From assembly GCA_910576325.1 (NCBI GenBank), contig CAJTIM010000017.1, positions 1-64,000 of the forward strand: 64,000 nt of DNA, read 5' to 3'. Below, piece by piece: positions 26,675 to 35,508 of this stretch. Under the pieces are notes generated by a model that was not told the origin of the DNA, did no database searches, and was given only the letters and a program-made list of their open reading frames with translations. The number at the start of each line of letters is the position of its first letter. Position 1 is the first letter of the stretch. Position numbers and translations under genes: made by a program. The DNA comes from Clostridia bacterium (lineage in GTDB: Bacteria; Bacillota; Clostridia; Lachnospirales; Lachnospiraceae).

Positions 26675-28744
26675 TTATGCATCAAAGGGCTCGTTGAGCG
26701 CTTCTGTCCCCGGCAGTACAAAACGCCCGTTTTCAATAATGGAGCAAGTGCTTCCGTCCTTACGCATTACCCGGATACAGCCCAGCTCATCATAGGGAAT
26801 GGTAATGTCCGTATGGCAGTTAAAATAGGCCTTTGACACATCTTCCTTCCGGAGTATGGAACACTCATTGTCCTTTGCCGCAATCCGCTTGCCGTCGGGA
26901 TTGCAGGTGGGCGTTTCCTCGGACCAGGAATAGCAGGTATCGCCTACGGCAAAATGAGGACCCATCTTTTCCGCAATAAGAATGGGAAGCCGCGGACCAA
27001 TGTCATATTTTTTTGCCGCCATGTAGGCTGTGGTGTTGGTGCCGATTGCAAATTCCCCAAGGGGAAGCGTTTCATGATTAAACAAAATATTTGTCTTGAT
27101 GTAAGCCCTGTTTTCCTCCCGGGAAGCAAAATTCCTGCAACTGTAGTCCGTTATCCTGCCGTCCTCAAACCGAAGCTCCAGATCCAGATATTTCAGCTCA
27201 TTCAGATAGACCTCGCTCACATGGAGAATTCCGTTAGTCCCCGTAAGCCTGGGAGATGTGAATACCTCTCCCACAGGAATGTTCACATCCGCCACGCAAT
27301 TTTCAAAAAGCGTTTCCTTCTTCGGATCCGTAAGAGATCCAAGGCATACAGTGAGGGCTGTCCGGTTGCTCCCCATTCCCTCAATATAAACGGCCTCTCC
27401 CTGATCCAGGGCATCAATCAGCTTCTGCTGAAGCTCCTGGTAAAGATGATAGTCCAGCGTATTGAGCTTCACCGTCTCCGCGAAAATCTCAGGGAACTGC
27501 TCTCCAATCTCGGGAATGGGATAGGCGATGATGGTAAAGCTGCGCTCATCCCCCGGTATATACGTATTGACAATCTGCCCGCTTGCGCTGCCGTAGCGGA
27601 CATTCAGCTCCTGCTGCTTTTTGCTGAGCTTTAAGGCAGCGGGAGAGCTCCCGGGCAGAAATGGCTGCTCGCCGAAGATCTCTATGACTGCCGGCCCCGC
27701 ATGAACGGCTGCCAGCTCCTTATATTCCTCATAAGCAGCCTTTAAGACGGACAGCCTGCGCTCCACCAGCCTGCTATCCAGATAAAGGGCGCTGTCCTCC
27801 CTGTGATCAAAGAAATACTGCTTGGAAAATGACGTGCTCCCATAACCGGGATTTCCCTGAGCCCTCCGGTTGATGCTGTGCCTGGCCTCCCTGTAAATAA
27901 TGCTCTCCAGACCCATTTTTGCAAACTGCTCGATTGCTGCCCGGACCATCCGCTCAAAGCCCAGAGAATAACGGATATTGACCGTCTTTTTCCGGCTGAG
28001 GTCAATGCCCGCATTCACAAAGCCCATCCGATAGCCCTCCGTAAAGGTGGAAGCCATAGCCTCAATCTCTTCCTCCGGCAACTTTGAGAGAAAACGGCTC
28101 ATTTCCAGCTCATTTTCCGTAATATACTCTCCGAAAGCGTATAGGTAACGCACATCCGACAAATCAGCCTTGCAGATAATGTCTCTGGCAAAGGAAAGCT
28201 CCGGATCCAGCTGTTCCCGCACGCGATCCGGAATCCAGACATCGCAGTAATCGCTGATATACCAGTATACAATCTCCTTCAGTACCGAAAGCTCCGGGAC
28301 ACCCTCTTCAAAGGCATTGTAGATCTCAATAAACAGCTCTGTCACAACGGTCAGATCCGTCAGCCGCCGTTCATAGGCCCAGACGATCATTCCCCGTATC
28401 TCCGTGCAGAGAAAGCTTAAGAGCTGCCCATAGCCCTCTCCCAGCTGTCTCACGGCCGTCTCCGGACAGGCATAGCTTTCTGCGTATGCCGCTCCTGCCA
28501 CGTCTTCATAAAGCTTGCGGTTCAGCTCCTGAAGCTCCTCTAGGGAAGCTTCCGCAAGACAGCCTGTTCCGATCCGCTCCGCCAGGATCTCAATCTGTCC
28601 GATAAATTCCGCCGTTTTCTGAAAATAATCATAAAAGGGAGCAGCTACGGACGTTTCTGACCGCATCGCCCGCACCCGCTCCATACTCAGTTCATATCGC
28701 TCCAAAATCTCTTCATTTTCCCGCTTCCACATTTCCTGTTCCAT
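26675..28744 (-). CDS. M29-like aminopeptidase with long N-terminal extension
   Basis: A 689-residue predicted cytoplasmic metallo-aminopeptidase. The C-terminal 300 residues follow the M29 (AmpS/AmpT) pattern, with likely metal ligands Glu493 (GEVFTSP), Glu564 (LGEFAIGTNT), His597 (GPHFAVGDT), His644 and Asp646 (CHTDITIPYDEL). Known M29 enzymes are near 410 residues, so the first roughly 280 residues, charged and mostly helical, are extra. No signal peptide. AGGAGG precedes the ATG; it is the last gene of its transcript, nine bases after a small membrane-protein gene. Confidence 0.8.
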   Translation of the reverse strand: MEQEMWKRENEEILERYELSMERVRAMRSETSVAAPFYDYFQKTAEFIGQIEILAERIGTGCLAEASLEELQELNRKLYEDVAGAAYAESYACPETAVRQLGEGYGQLLSFLCTEIRGMIVWAYERRLTDLTVVTELFIEIYNAFEEGVPELSVLKEIVYWYISDYCDVWIPDRVREQLDPELSFARDIICKADLSDVRYLYAFGEYITENELEMSRFLSKLPEEEIEAMASTFTEGYRMGFVNAGIDLSRKKTVNIRYSLGFERMVRAAIEQFAKMGLESIIYREARHSINRRAQGNPGYGSTSFSKQYFFDHREDSALYLDSRLVERRLSVLKAAYEEYKELAAVHAGPAVIEIFGEQPFLPGSSPAALKLSKKQQELNVRYGSASGQIVNTYIPGDERSFTIIAYPIPEIGEQFPEIFAETVKLNTLDYHLYQELQQKLIDALDQGEAVYIEGMGSNRTALTVCLGSLTDPKKETLFENCVADVNIPVGEVFTSPRLTGTNGILHVSEVYLNELKYLDLELRFEDGRITDYSCRNFASREENRAYIKTNILFNHETLPLGEFAIGTNTTAYMAAKKYDIGPRLPILIAEKMGPHFAVGDTCYSWSEETPTCNPDGKRIAAKDNECSILRKEDVSKAYFNCHTDITIPYDELGCIRVMRKDGSTCSIIENGRFVLPGTEALNEPFDA

Positions 28745-28753
28745 GTTCGCCTC

Positions 28754-29065
28754 CTACATGCCTGCAATAAAAATCAGCATCCACAGTATAAACAGCACTC
28801 CGTTGAGTCCCACTCCAAGCTTGGAAAAAAGATAGTACACCTCATCCTCCTGAAAGCCCCGTATCCCAAACACAAAGCCTATAACGGAACATATCAGGGA
28901 CAGAAAACCCATCAGCCCGACAGCAGATCCTGCCTCCCCGGCCATACGGTAAGCCGTAAAAAAGCCCGCGCCCAGTAACACAAGAGCCGTAATTCCCAAA
29001 AGCGACGATGCGATTCCCTGTCTTGTATGCTTTTTATCCGTAAATTTATAGCTTCTTTTTGCCAT
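28754..29065 (-). CDS. Small four-TM membrane protein of unknown function
   Basis: A 103-residue protein starting MAKRSYKFTDKKH, with AGAGGA before the ATG. The frame is open for 16 more codons upstream, but these would lie inside the vanZ gene and have no ribosome site. It has a basic N-terminus and three to four TM helices (for example SLLGITALVLLGAGFF and LVFILWMLIFIAGM-like ends). It resembles small DUF6142-type proteins of Lachnospiraceae, an uncertain recollection. It begins one base after the vanZ stop. Confidence 0.7.
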   Translation of the reverse strand: MAKRSYKFTDKKHTRQGIASSLLGITALVLLGAGFFTAYRMAGEAGSAVGLMGFLSLICSVIGFVFGIRGFQEDEVYYLFSKLGVGLNGVLFILWMLIFIAGM

Positions 29066-29066
29066 T

Positions 29067-29525
29067 TTATCCTCTTTTCCGGAAACAACGCAGGAATATC
29101 CGATATACCGCATATCCGATGCAGCCGCCGATGGTATTCAAAAGCAGATCGTCCACATCAAAGCAGCCTACCTTCAGTACAAGCTGCATGGTCTCTGCCA
29201 GCAGGCTCATGGAAAAGGACAGAATCAATACCTGTAAAAAGCTTTTGATGCGCTCAAACAGAAGGGGCAGCGCAAAGCCGAAGGGAATAAATACCGCCAC
29301 ATTCCCCGCCACATTGATAACAACTGCCGCCGTTCCCAGAATATGGCGGTATTTCAGAAAGCGGCGGATCTCCCGGAACAGTACCAGATTATATTGATAG
29401 TCCCGATGGAGCTCCGTCCGCCCATAGGTCTCCGAAAAAAACATAAAGTAAATCAGGCACGCAAGATAAATTCCAAGCAATAGCCGCCCGCCAAAACGCA
29501 GTTTTCCAATCCATTCCTTTTTCAT
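29067..29525 (-). CDS. VanZ-family membrane protein
   Basis: A 152-residue protein with four or five TM helices and the VanZ pattern: an aromatic/charged first loop (FFSETYGRTELHRDYQYNLVLFREIRR), NVAGNVAVFIPFGFALPLL, SMSLLAETMQL and CFDVDDLLLNTIGGCIGY. VanZ in vancomycin resistance lowers teicoplanin sensitivity; chromosomal relatives are widespread in Firmicutes and mostly uncharacterised. No other van gene is near, so resistance should not be inferred. Followed directly by the small membrane-protein gene. Confidence 0.88.
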   Translation of the reverse strand: MKKEWIGKLRFGGRLLLGIYLACLIYFMFFSETYGRTELHRDYQYNLVLFREIRRFLKYRHILGTAAVVINVAGNVAVFIPFGFALPLLFERIKSFLQVLILSFSMSLLAETMQLVLKVGCFDVDDLLLNTIGGCIGYAVYRIFLRCFRKRG

Positions 29526-29539
29526 TCATCCGCCCTATT

Positions 29540-29692
29540 CTAAAATATCAGGTCCGATTTTGCTTTGAGAAGCCTTCCGCCGCTGATAATAGTCAAAATT
29601 CCGGTGGTCAGCCCCACTACCAGAAGAATGATTCCAATTGCCAGATTGCCGGCACCTATCACTGACATGGTTTTATAAGCCTTTTCGTTCAT
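29540..29692 (-). CDS. 50-aa single/double-TM microprotein
   Basis: A short frame from ATG at 29692 to TAG at 29540, beginning MNEKAYKTMSVIGAGNLAIG. GGAGAG stands just upstream. It contains one long or two short hydrophobic helices (IILLVVGLTTGILTII) and ends in a basic patch (GGRLLKAKSD). It sits between pyrE and vanZ on the same strand, 14 bases before the vanZ start. Function unknown. The ribosome site, membrane-like composition and perfect fit into the gap support it as real. Confidence 0.7.
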   Translation of the reverse strand: MNEKAYKTMSVIGAGNLAIGIILLVVGLTTGILTIISGGRLLKAKSDLIF

Positions 29693-29754
29693 CTGCTCTC
29701 TCCTATTCCGGTTCTTAATTTTAGTTCCGCAGTATCCCGTACCGCTGTTTTCAG

Positions 29755-30429
29755 TTATTTTACTCCATACTTTAAGTAGTATGCGTCAATTGCCTCTTTT
29801 AATGTATCATCTATGATAACCTTCCCTTTGTATGGACGGTTATGGAGATGCTCCACCACCTCGGCCATGGTCACAATGGCTGTGGTCTTCAGCCCGTACT
29901 TCTCCTGAATCTCCTGGAGGGCGCTCTTTTCTCCCTGGCCGCGCTCCATGCGGTCTACGGATACCACCAGTCCCACAGGGCTTACTTTTCCCTGGGCGCG
30001 GATAACAGGCAGCGTCTCCTCAATCGAAGTTCCCGCCGTCGTAACATCCTCAATAATCACAACCCGATCGCCGTCCCCTATGGGGCTCCCCAGAAGAATT
30101 CCCTTATCGCCGTGATCCTTGACCTCCTTGCGGTTGGAGCAGTAGCGGATGTCCGCCTCGTAGAGCTCGCTGATTGCCATGGACGCCGCCACGGTAAGGG
30201 GAATCCCCTTGTAAGCCGGTCCGAAAAGCACATCAAAATCCAGGCCAAAGGCTTCTTTGACAGCTCTGGCATAATATTGTCCCAGCCTGCGAAGCTGAGA
30301 GCCGGTGCGGTAGAAGCCCGTGTTTACGAAAAAAGGTGTATTTCTTCCGCTTTTCGTGACAAAATCGCCGAATTTCAGTACCTCACAGTCTATCATAAAT
30401 TCAATAAATTCCTGTTTGTATTGTTCCAT
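29755..30429 (-). CDS. pyrE: Orotate phosphoribosyltransferase
   Basis: Converts orotate and PRPP to OMP in pyrimidine synthesis. It has 224 residues from the ATG at 30429, which has GGAGGAAGAT upstream; the frame extends further but without a ribosome site. The PRPP-binding motif VVIIEDVTTAGTSI (about 123-136) and the FGPAYKGIPL loop are present. Pairs with pyrF 75 bases upstream, giving the last two steps of UMP synthesis. Confidence 0.97.
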   Translation of the reverse strand: MEQYKQEFIEFMIDCEVLKFGDFVTKSGRNTPFFVNTGFYRTGSQLRRLGQYYARAVKEAFGLDFDVLFGPAYKGIPLTVAASMAISELYEADIRYCSNRKEVKDHGDKGILLGSPIGDGDRVVIIEDVTTAGTSIEETLPVIRAQGKVSPVGLVVSVDRMERGQGEKSALQEIQEKYGLKTTAIVTMAEVVEHLHNRPYKGKVIIDDTLKEAIDAYYLKYGVK

Positions 30430-30504
30430 ATCTTCCTCCTGATTCCGGTTCCATAAGCTTATGGCTGCCGTGATCCCTGATTCTACCATATCCTTCCTGT
30501 CATT

Positions 30505-31434
30505 TCAACATTCCGCCTCCAGCGCCTGACGAATATCCGCCGCCATATCCTCCACCGCAGCTCTGGATGCATCCGCAAAATGCTCAGGGCCAAAGGAAGC
30601 ATATTTCTCCTGCTTATACGCCGCAATAATTCCTCTGGAGGAGTTCACAATGGCTCCCAGACCGTCCTGATTAAAGAAATGAACCAGATCCTTTCCGCTT
30701 CCTCCCTGCGCCCCATAGCCGGGAACTAAAATAAAAGTCTTCGGCATCAGCTTTCTTAAGATCCTGCCCATCTCGGGGTAGGTAGCTCCCACTACGGCTC
30801 CGATATAGCTGTAATCATCTCCCATATGCTCCTCGCCCCACTGAGCCACCTTTTCGCCTACATACTCATAAAGGGGGCGCCCGTCAATCAGGCGGTCCTG
30901 AAACTCTCCGCTGGAGGGATTGGAGGTTTTCACCAGAATAAAGAGCCCTTTTCCCTCCTCCCGGCACACCTCGATAAAGGGCTTTACACCGTCGCTTCCC
31001 AGATAGGGATTCACTGTGGCAAAGTCCTCGTTAAAGGCCGTATAGCACTTGCTTCCCACCTGAATCTTCCCCAGATGGCCCGCCGCATAAGCTGCGGAGG
31101 TGGAACCGATATCGCCCCGCTTAATATCACCGATGACAACAAGGTCCTTTGCATGACAATAATCCACTGTCCTCTGATATGCCTTCAGGCCCTCTATCCC
31201 AAACTGCTCATACATGGCAATCTGAGGCTTTACAGCGGGGACAAGATCCCAGGTCTTATCCACAATCTCCTTGTTAAACTGCCAGATGGCCTCCGCCGCT
31301 CCCTCCAGGGTTTCCCCATATTCCGCAAAAGCCTTTTTTTGAATATGCTCCGGAATATAGGCCAGCATGGGATCCAGTCCGATTACAACAGGCGCCTGTG
31401 TTTTTTGAATCTTTGCAATGAGTTTGTTGATCAT
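30505..31434 (-). CDS. pyrF: Orotidine 5'-phosphate decarboxylase (PyrF type 2)
   Basis: Decarboxylates OMP to UMP. With 309 residues it belongs to the longer type 2 PyrF group rather than the about 230-residue type 1. The catalytic Asp-Lys-Asp set lies in VIGDIKRGDIGST. GLDPMLAYIPE near the N-terminus and ILVPGYGAQGG near the C-terminus bind phosphate. AAGGGAGAG precedes the ATG. It follows glmS by 43 bases. Confidence 0.97.
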   Translation of the reverse strand: MINKLIAKIQKTQAPVVIGLDPMLAYIPEHIQKKAFAEYGETLEGAAEAIWQFNKEIVDKTWDLVPAVKPQIAMYEQFGIEGLKAYQRTVDYCHAKDLVVIGDIKRGDIGSTSAAYAAGHLGKIQVGSKCYTAFNEDFATVNPYLGSDGVKPFIEVCREEGKGLFILVKTSNPSSGEFQDRLIDGRPLYEYVGEKVAQWGEEHMGDDYSYIGAVVGATYPEMGRILRKLMPKTFILVPGYGAQGGSGKDLVHFFNQDGLGAIVNSSRGIIAAYKQEKYASFGPEHFADASRAAVEDMAADIRQALEAEC

Positions 31435-31477
31435 AGCAGCTCTCCCTTATCTTATATTGGTATATCTGTTGTTTTGC

Positions 31478-33304
31478 TTACTCTACCGTCACCGATTTTG
31501 CCAGATTCCGGGGCTTATCCACGTCGCAGCCGCGGCCAATGGAGATATAGTAGGCAAACAGCTGCAGCGGTATAATGGCCAGAGAATTTGTAAAATAGGG
31601 ATTTGTCCTTGGTATATAGATAACATAATCCGCATTTTTCTCAATCTCCACATTTCCCACATTGGTCACGGCCATCACGAAGGCTCCCCGTGTCCGGACC
31701 TCCACAATATTGCTCACCATCTTCGCAAGAAGCTGATCCTGAGTAACTACGGCCGCCACCAGCGTTCCTTCCTCAATAAGCGAAATGGTCCCGTGCTTTA
31801 ATTCTCCCGCAGCGCATGCCTCCGAGTGAATATAGGAGGTCTCCTTAAGCTTCAGGGACCCCTCCATGGAAATGGCATAATCCAGTCCCCGTCCGATGAA
31901 AAATACATCCTTTGCCGCCAGATAACGGTTGGCAAATCTCTGAATCCGTTCCTTATTGCCCAGCAGCAGCTCGATCTGTGCGGGAAGGCGCTCCAGATCG
32001 GCCATCATCTCCTTCAAAGCCTCCTCCGAAATGGTTCCCCGCACCTGTGCCAGCTTCATCGCCAGCAGATATTGGGCAATCAGCTGCGTGCTGTAAGCCT
32101 TTGTGGTTGCAACCGCAATCTCAGGCCCTGCCCAGGTGTACATCACATTGTCCGCCTCACGGGCGATGGAGCTTCCCACTACATTTACAATGGCAAGCAC
32201 CCGGCTTCCCTTGGACTTTGCCTCCCGAAGGGCTGCCAGCGAATCCGCCGTCTCTCCGGACTGGCTGATGATCACCACCAGGGTTCCCTCCTCCAGAATC
32301 GGATTGCGGTAGCGGAATTCACTTGCCAAATCCACCTCCACCGGAATTCTTGCCAGACCCTCAAAAATGTATTTGCAGGTCATTCCCGTATGATAGGCGG
32401 AACCGCAGGCCACAATGCAGAGCTTCTTCACCTCCCGAAGCTCCTCATCGCTCATTCCCAGCTCCTCAATTACAATTCTTCCATCCTTAAAACGGGGACT
32501 GAAGGTATCACGCACCGCTTTGGGCTGCTCATAAATCTCTTTGAGCATAAAGTGCTCATAGCCGCCCTTTTCCGCCGCATTGATATCCCACTCAATGGTC
32601 ACGGGCTCCTTCTCAATCTCCTCCTCATCGATGTTGTAGAAGGTCATGGAGTCCCCCGTCAGCCTGACAATCTCCTGATTCTGAATGTAATAGACGCTTC
32701 TCGTATAACGCAAAACAGCAGGAACATCGGAGGCAATCAGATTTCCTCCCTGTGAAGCGCCGACGATCAGCGGGCTGTCCTTGCGGGCCGCGTAAATCTC
32801 TCCCGGATGATCCGCAAAAAGAATCCCGAAGGCATAGGAGCCCTCCACACGATGCATCAGCTTTCCGATGGCCTCCAGGGGATCTCCCTTGTAATAATAG
32901 TCCAGCAGATGGGCCACCACCTCAGTGTCCGTGTCGGAACGAAAGGTATAGCCTCGCTCCTCCAGCTTTTTCTTCAGCTTCAGATAGTTCTCAATGATAC
33001 CGTTATGCACCACTACAATGGATTCATCTGCATTAAAATGGGGATGGGCATTCGTATCCGAGGGCGCTCCGTGAGTCGCCCAGCGGGTATGGCCGATACC
33101 GATGGTTCCGGGCAGAGATGATCCGTCATGGGTCATCTCGCTTAACACCTTTAAGCGGCCCTTAGCCTTTACAACCTTGATCTCCTCCCCATTATAAATA
33201 GCAATTCCGGCCGAATCATAGCCGCGGTATTCCAGCTTCGACAGTCCGTCCAGCAAAATAGGCGCCGCCTGTTCTTTTCCGATATAACCGACAATTCCGC
33301 ACAT
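31478..33304 (-). CDS. glmS: Glutamine-fructose-6-phosphate aminotransferase
   Basis: Makes glucosamine-6-phosphate, the first step to UDP-GlcNAc and wall polymers. It has 608 residues. The mature N-terminal Cys of the glutaminase (MCGIVGYIG), the GHTRWATHG motif and two SIS isomerase domains (ACGSAYHTG, ISQSGETADS, KSVTVE terminus) are intact. TAGGAGGAC precedes the ATG. The upstream glycosyltransferase ends 13 bp before the ATG, so there is no room for a glmS ribozyme. Confidence 0.97.
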   Translation of the reverse strand: MCGIVGYIGKEQAAPILLDGLSKLEYRGYDSAGIAIYNGEEIKVVKAKGRLKVLSEMTHDGSSLPGTIGIGHTRWATHGAPSDTNAHPHFNADESIVVVHNGIIENYLKLKKKLEERGYTFRSDTDTEVVAHLLDYYYKGDPLEAIGKLMHRVEGSYAFGILFADHPGEIYAARKDSPLIVGASQGGNLIASDVPAVLRYTRSVYYIQNQEIVRLTGDSMTFYNIDEEEIEKEPVTIEWDINAAEKGGYEHFMLKEIYEQPKAVRDTFSPRFKDGRIVIEELGMSDEELREVKKLCIVACGSAYHTGMTCKYIFEGLARIPVEVDLASEFRYRNPILEEGTLVVIISQSGETADSLAALREAKSKGSRVLAIVNVVGSSIAREADNVMYTWAGPEIAVATTKAYSTQLIAQYLLAMKLAQVRGTISEEALKEMMADLERLPAQIELLLGNKERIQRFANRYLAAKDVFFIGRGLDYAISMEGSLKLKETSYIHSEACAAGELKHGTISLIEEGTLVAAVVTQDQLLAKMVSNIVEVRTRGAFVMAVTNVGNVEIEKNADYVIYIPRTNPYFTNSLAIIPLQLFAYYISIGRGCDVDKPRNLAKSVTVE

Positions 33305-33317
33305 AAATCAAGTCCTC

Positions 33318-34244
33318 CTATTCCAGTTTCGTATGTTTTTGCCAATATCCCTTATTCATGGTACATTTTAACACCAGCCACTTTGGCAGCCTTTGATAGC
33401 TCCTCCCCAGCCTATAACCAATATACTTGCATCCGCTGAAAAATACAAGACTAAATATCAGCCAGGGCTTCCCAAGCTTCACACAGTGAACGGCCGTCCG
33501 CTTCACCAGACGGATCCCCTCCTGTTCGGAAGCAATTCCTCCGAAAATCTCCGGATGTTCCGCCTGCGAAACAGCCAGATCAAAATTTCGCCGGAACTGC
33601 ATTATCCCGCTGTAATTATGGGAATGTATAACCCTTGCATCCGCCCTGTAGGCAATTTCCCAGCCGCTCTTAATAAGCCCGCCCGCATAGATCATATCCT
33701 CATTGAAAATGGTCCGTTTTACAAAGCCTCCCTGCCGGAGAAATGTCCCGCGCTCATACATGGCACAGACATTGGAACAGAAAAAAGCCTTTATCCCCAG
33801 CGTATCCAACTCCTCCTTTGTCTGAATCCGGCTGTTTTCCGGATAATTAAAGCTCCGGGTGAAGCGCTCCAGCTCCCTGCAGTCCTTCCTTGGAAGCTGC
33901 CGGGCATAGGCTGCCCGGACCCTTGGATTTTTAAAAGCGGCGGCCAGGCGTTCCACCAGATATTCATCTGCCGGCAAAGCATCCTGGGTCATAAAGAGAA
34001 GATACTCCGCCTCCGTATGAGTTACCCCCTCATTCCGGGTCCCTCCGTGGTCAAAATCTTCCCGCTCAATATGGAAGACCTCAATATTATCATAATTGCC
34101 AAGCAGCTTTTCCGGAAACACGCCGGACCGTGTATTCATAATCACTATTTTATGAACGGCCATAGTCTGTGATTCCAGCCTCTTTAAAAGCTCTTCCAAT
34201 TCTTTTCCCGGACGAAGGGTTGGTATAATAACATCAATCCTCAT
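33318..34244 (-). CDS. Family 2 glycosyltransferase (rhamnosyltransferase-like)
   Basis: A 308-residue GT-A enzyme starting MRIDVIIPTLRPGKE, which is the nucleotide-binding strand, with GGAGAG before the ATG at 34244. The acceptor/donor DXD-like segment is FMTQDALP and the catalytic-region motif is FNEDMIYAGGL. The layout resembles rhamnosyltransferases of rhamnan synthesis. The C-terminal basic region may contact the membrane. It probably contributes to the wall glycan made by the genes from 34 kb onwards, though it shares a transcript with glmS. Confidence 0.85.
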   Translation of the reverse strand: MRIDVIIPTLRPGKELEELLKRLESQTMAVHKIVIMNTRSGVFPEKLLGNYDNIEVFHIEREDFDHGGTRNEGVTHTEAEYLLFMTQDALPADEYLVERLAAAFKNPRVRAAYARQLPRKDCRELERFTRSFNYPENSRIQTKEELDTLGIKAFFCSNVCAMYERGTFLRQGGFVKRTIFNEDMIYAGGLIKSGWEIAYRADARVIHSHNYSGIMQFRRNFDLAVSQAEHPEIFGGIASEQEGIRLVKRTAVHCVKLGKPWLIFSLVFFSGCKYIGYRLGRSYQRLPKWLVLKCTMNKGYWQKHTKLE

Positions 34245-34330
34245 ATGGTATTCTCTCCAAATCAAATCTCCTGCCGCAATCCGCAGGCTCCTTTATGCCG
34301 TAAAAGCTATCGCTTTGATAACATGGAAAT

Positions 34331-34355
34331 GGACGAGGCGTTGACTTCCTCGTCC
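34331..34355. terminator. Hairpin between the LCP gene and the glycosyltransferase gene
   Basis: GGACGAGG (34331-34338) pairs with CCTCGTCC (34348-34355) around a nine-base loop. There is no T-run on the minus side, so termination efficiency is doubtful; it may be a weak or factor-dependent end of the 47.7-kb transcript. Confidence 0.4.
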
Positions 34356-34368
34356 GTGTTATTCCTAT

Positions 34369-35481
34369 TCAGGTGCCGCCCTCTTCCTTTGCGTACACGC
34401 CTGTCTGGTTCGATATCTCCTCACTTAACCGGAGCACCGTGGGAGAGGGATAGTAATCGTCCTCATCAAAGAGAAACTTGTGAAGCTCTCTTACATTGGC
34501 CTCCAAATCCGCCGGAGCCACAATGTCCGCCTTATTGATGTTGACATCCTCACGCAGAGTAGGAAATCCGCCTGTCTCTCCCATCTCATAGGACATCATG
34601 CCTGCCGCCATCTTGATCATCTCCGACTTCGGAATATTCGTGGCAATCAGCGGAAATACCTCATCAATAATCTGGTTGATGGTTCCCAGACTGGCTGTCT
34701 TGGCCTTCTGCGCAATCAGCGAGATCACGGTCCGCTGACGCTCCGTCCGGCCGTAATCATTGCCCACCGCACGAATCCGGCAGTAAGCGGTAGCCTGAAG
34801 ACCGCTTAAGGTCTGCAAGCCCGGCCCCTCAACAAAGACGCCGTATTCTCCCGTTACGGCCGTTGTCTCATACATATAATTGTTGATCCATTCCCACTCA
34901 TTATCCTGTACATCCACATCAATGCCGCCCAGCAGATCAATGGTCTTAATCAATGCCAGGAAATCCACACTGACAAAGTATTTGATATTCAAATCAAAGT
35001 TTGTGTTCAGCATGGCCATGGCCTGGTTGGGACCTCCCGCCCGGTAAGCCGCATTGCACTTTCCGTAGGTATCGTCCGCCCGGTTCAAATAGGTGTCTCT
35101 GAAAATGGAGGCCAGCTTTACCTCCTTGGTTTCATTGTTGATACTGGCAATGATGATGGTGTCGCTGCGGTTGCCGACGCCCAGATCACCCATTTCACGC
35201 GTATCAATTCCGAAGAGTGCTATGTTCGTATATCCCTTTAAGGTTTCCTCCGTAGTATCCTCCATATCATTCATTTCCACCTTTTCCGCATCCACGCCCA
35301 GATCCTGAATCTTATCCAGCTTGTTGATGCCCCATACTCCTACTCCCAAAACCAGAAGAAGCAGTATCTCTGCCGCCAGGATTCCGATGAGCTTTCTTCT
35401 GCGCCTGATTTTTTTCTGCTTTTTACTCAGCCTGCGCTCCTGTTTCCCTCTTGTATTTTCCGATTTCTTTTTGGCTGCCAT
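34369..35481 (-). CDS. LytR-CpsA-Psr (LCP) family glycopolymer-wall ligase
   Basis: A 370-residue membrane protein that attaches undecaprenyl-linked glycopolymers to peptidoglycan. A very basic cytoplasmic N-terminus (SKKQKKIRRRRK) precedes a TM helix (about 32-52). The LCP domain has FGIDTREMGDLGVGNRSDTIIIAS, KLASIFRDTYL and YCRIRAVGNDYGRTERQRTVI, carrying the acidic and arginine residues that bind pyrophosphate. Start chosen at 35481 because AAAGGG lies eight bases upstream. It ends the biosynthetic operon, the expected position for the final attachment step. Confidence 0.93.
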   Translation of the reverse strand: MAAKKKSENTRGKQERRLSKKQKKIRRRRKLIGILAAEILLLLVLGVGVWGINKLDKIQDLGVDAEKVEMNDMEDTTEETLKGYTNIALFGIDTREMGDLGVGNRSDTIIIASINNETKEVKLASIFRDTYLNRADDTYGKCNAAYRAGGPNQAMAMLNTNFDLNIKYFVSVDFLALIKTIDLLGGIDVDVQDNEWEWINNYMYETTAVTGEYGVFVEGPGLQTLSGLQATAYCRIRAVGNDYGRTERQRTVISLIAQKAKTASLGTINQIIDEVFPLIATNIPKSEMIKMAAGMMSYEMGETGGFPTLREDVNINKADIVAPADLEANVRELHKFLFDEDDYYPSPTVLRLSEEISNQTGVYAKEEGGT

Positions 35482-35508
35482 AACATAACCCTTTCTGTTT
35501 TTCCACAT

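Noticed and set aside
29067-29525. Vancomycin/teicoplanin resistance based on VanZ
   Set aside because: No vanA, vanH, vanX or regulator is near; VanZ-like genes are common in susceptible Firmicutes.
33305-33317. glmS ribozyme upstream of glmS
   Set aside because: Only 13 bp separate glmS from the preceding gene, so the roughly 150-nt ribozyme cannot fit, and no core sequence was seen.
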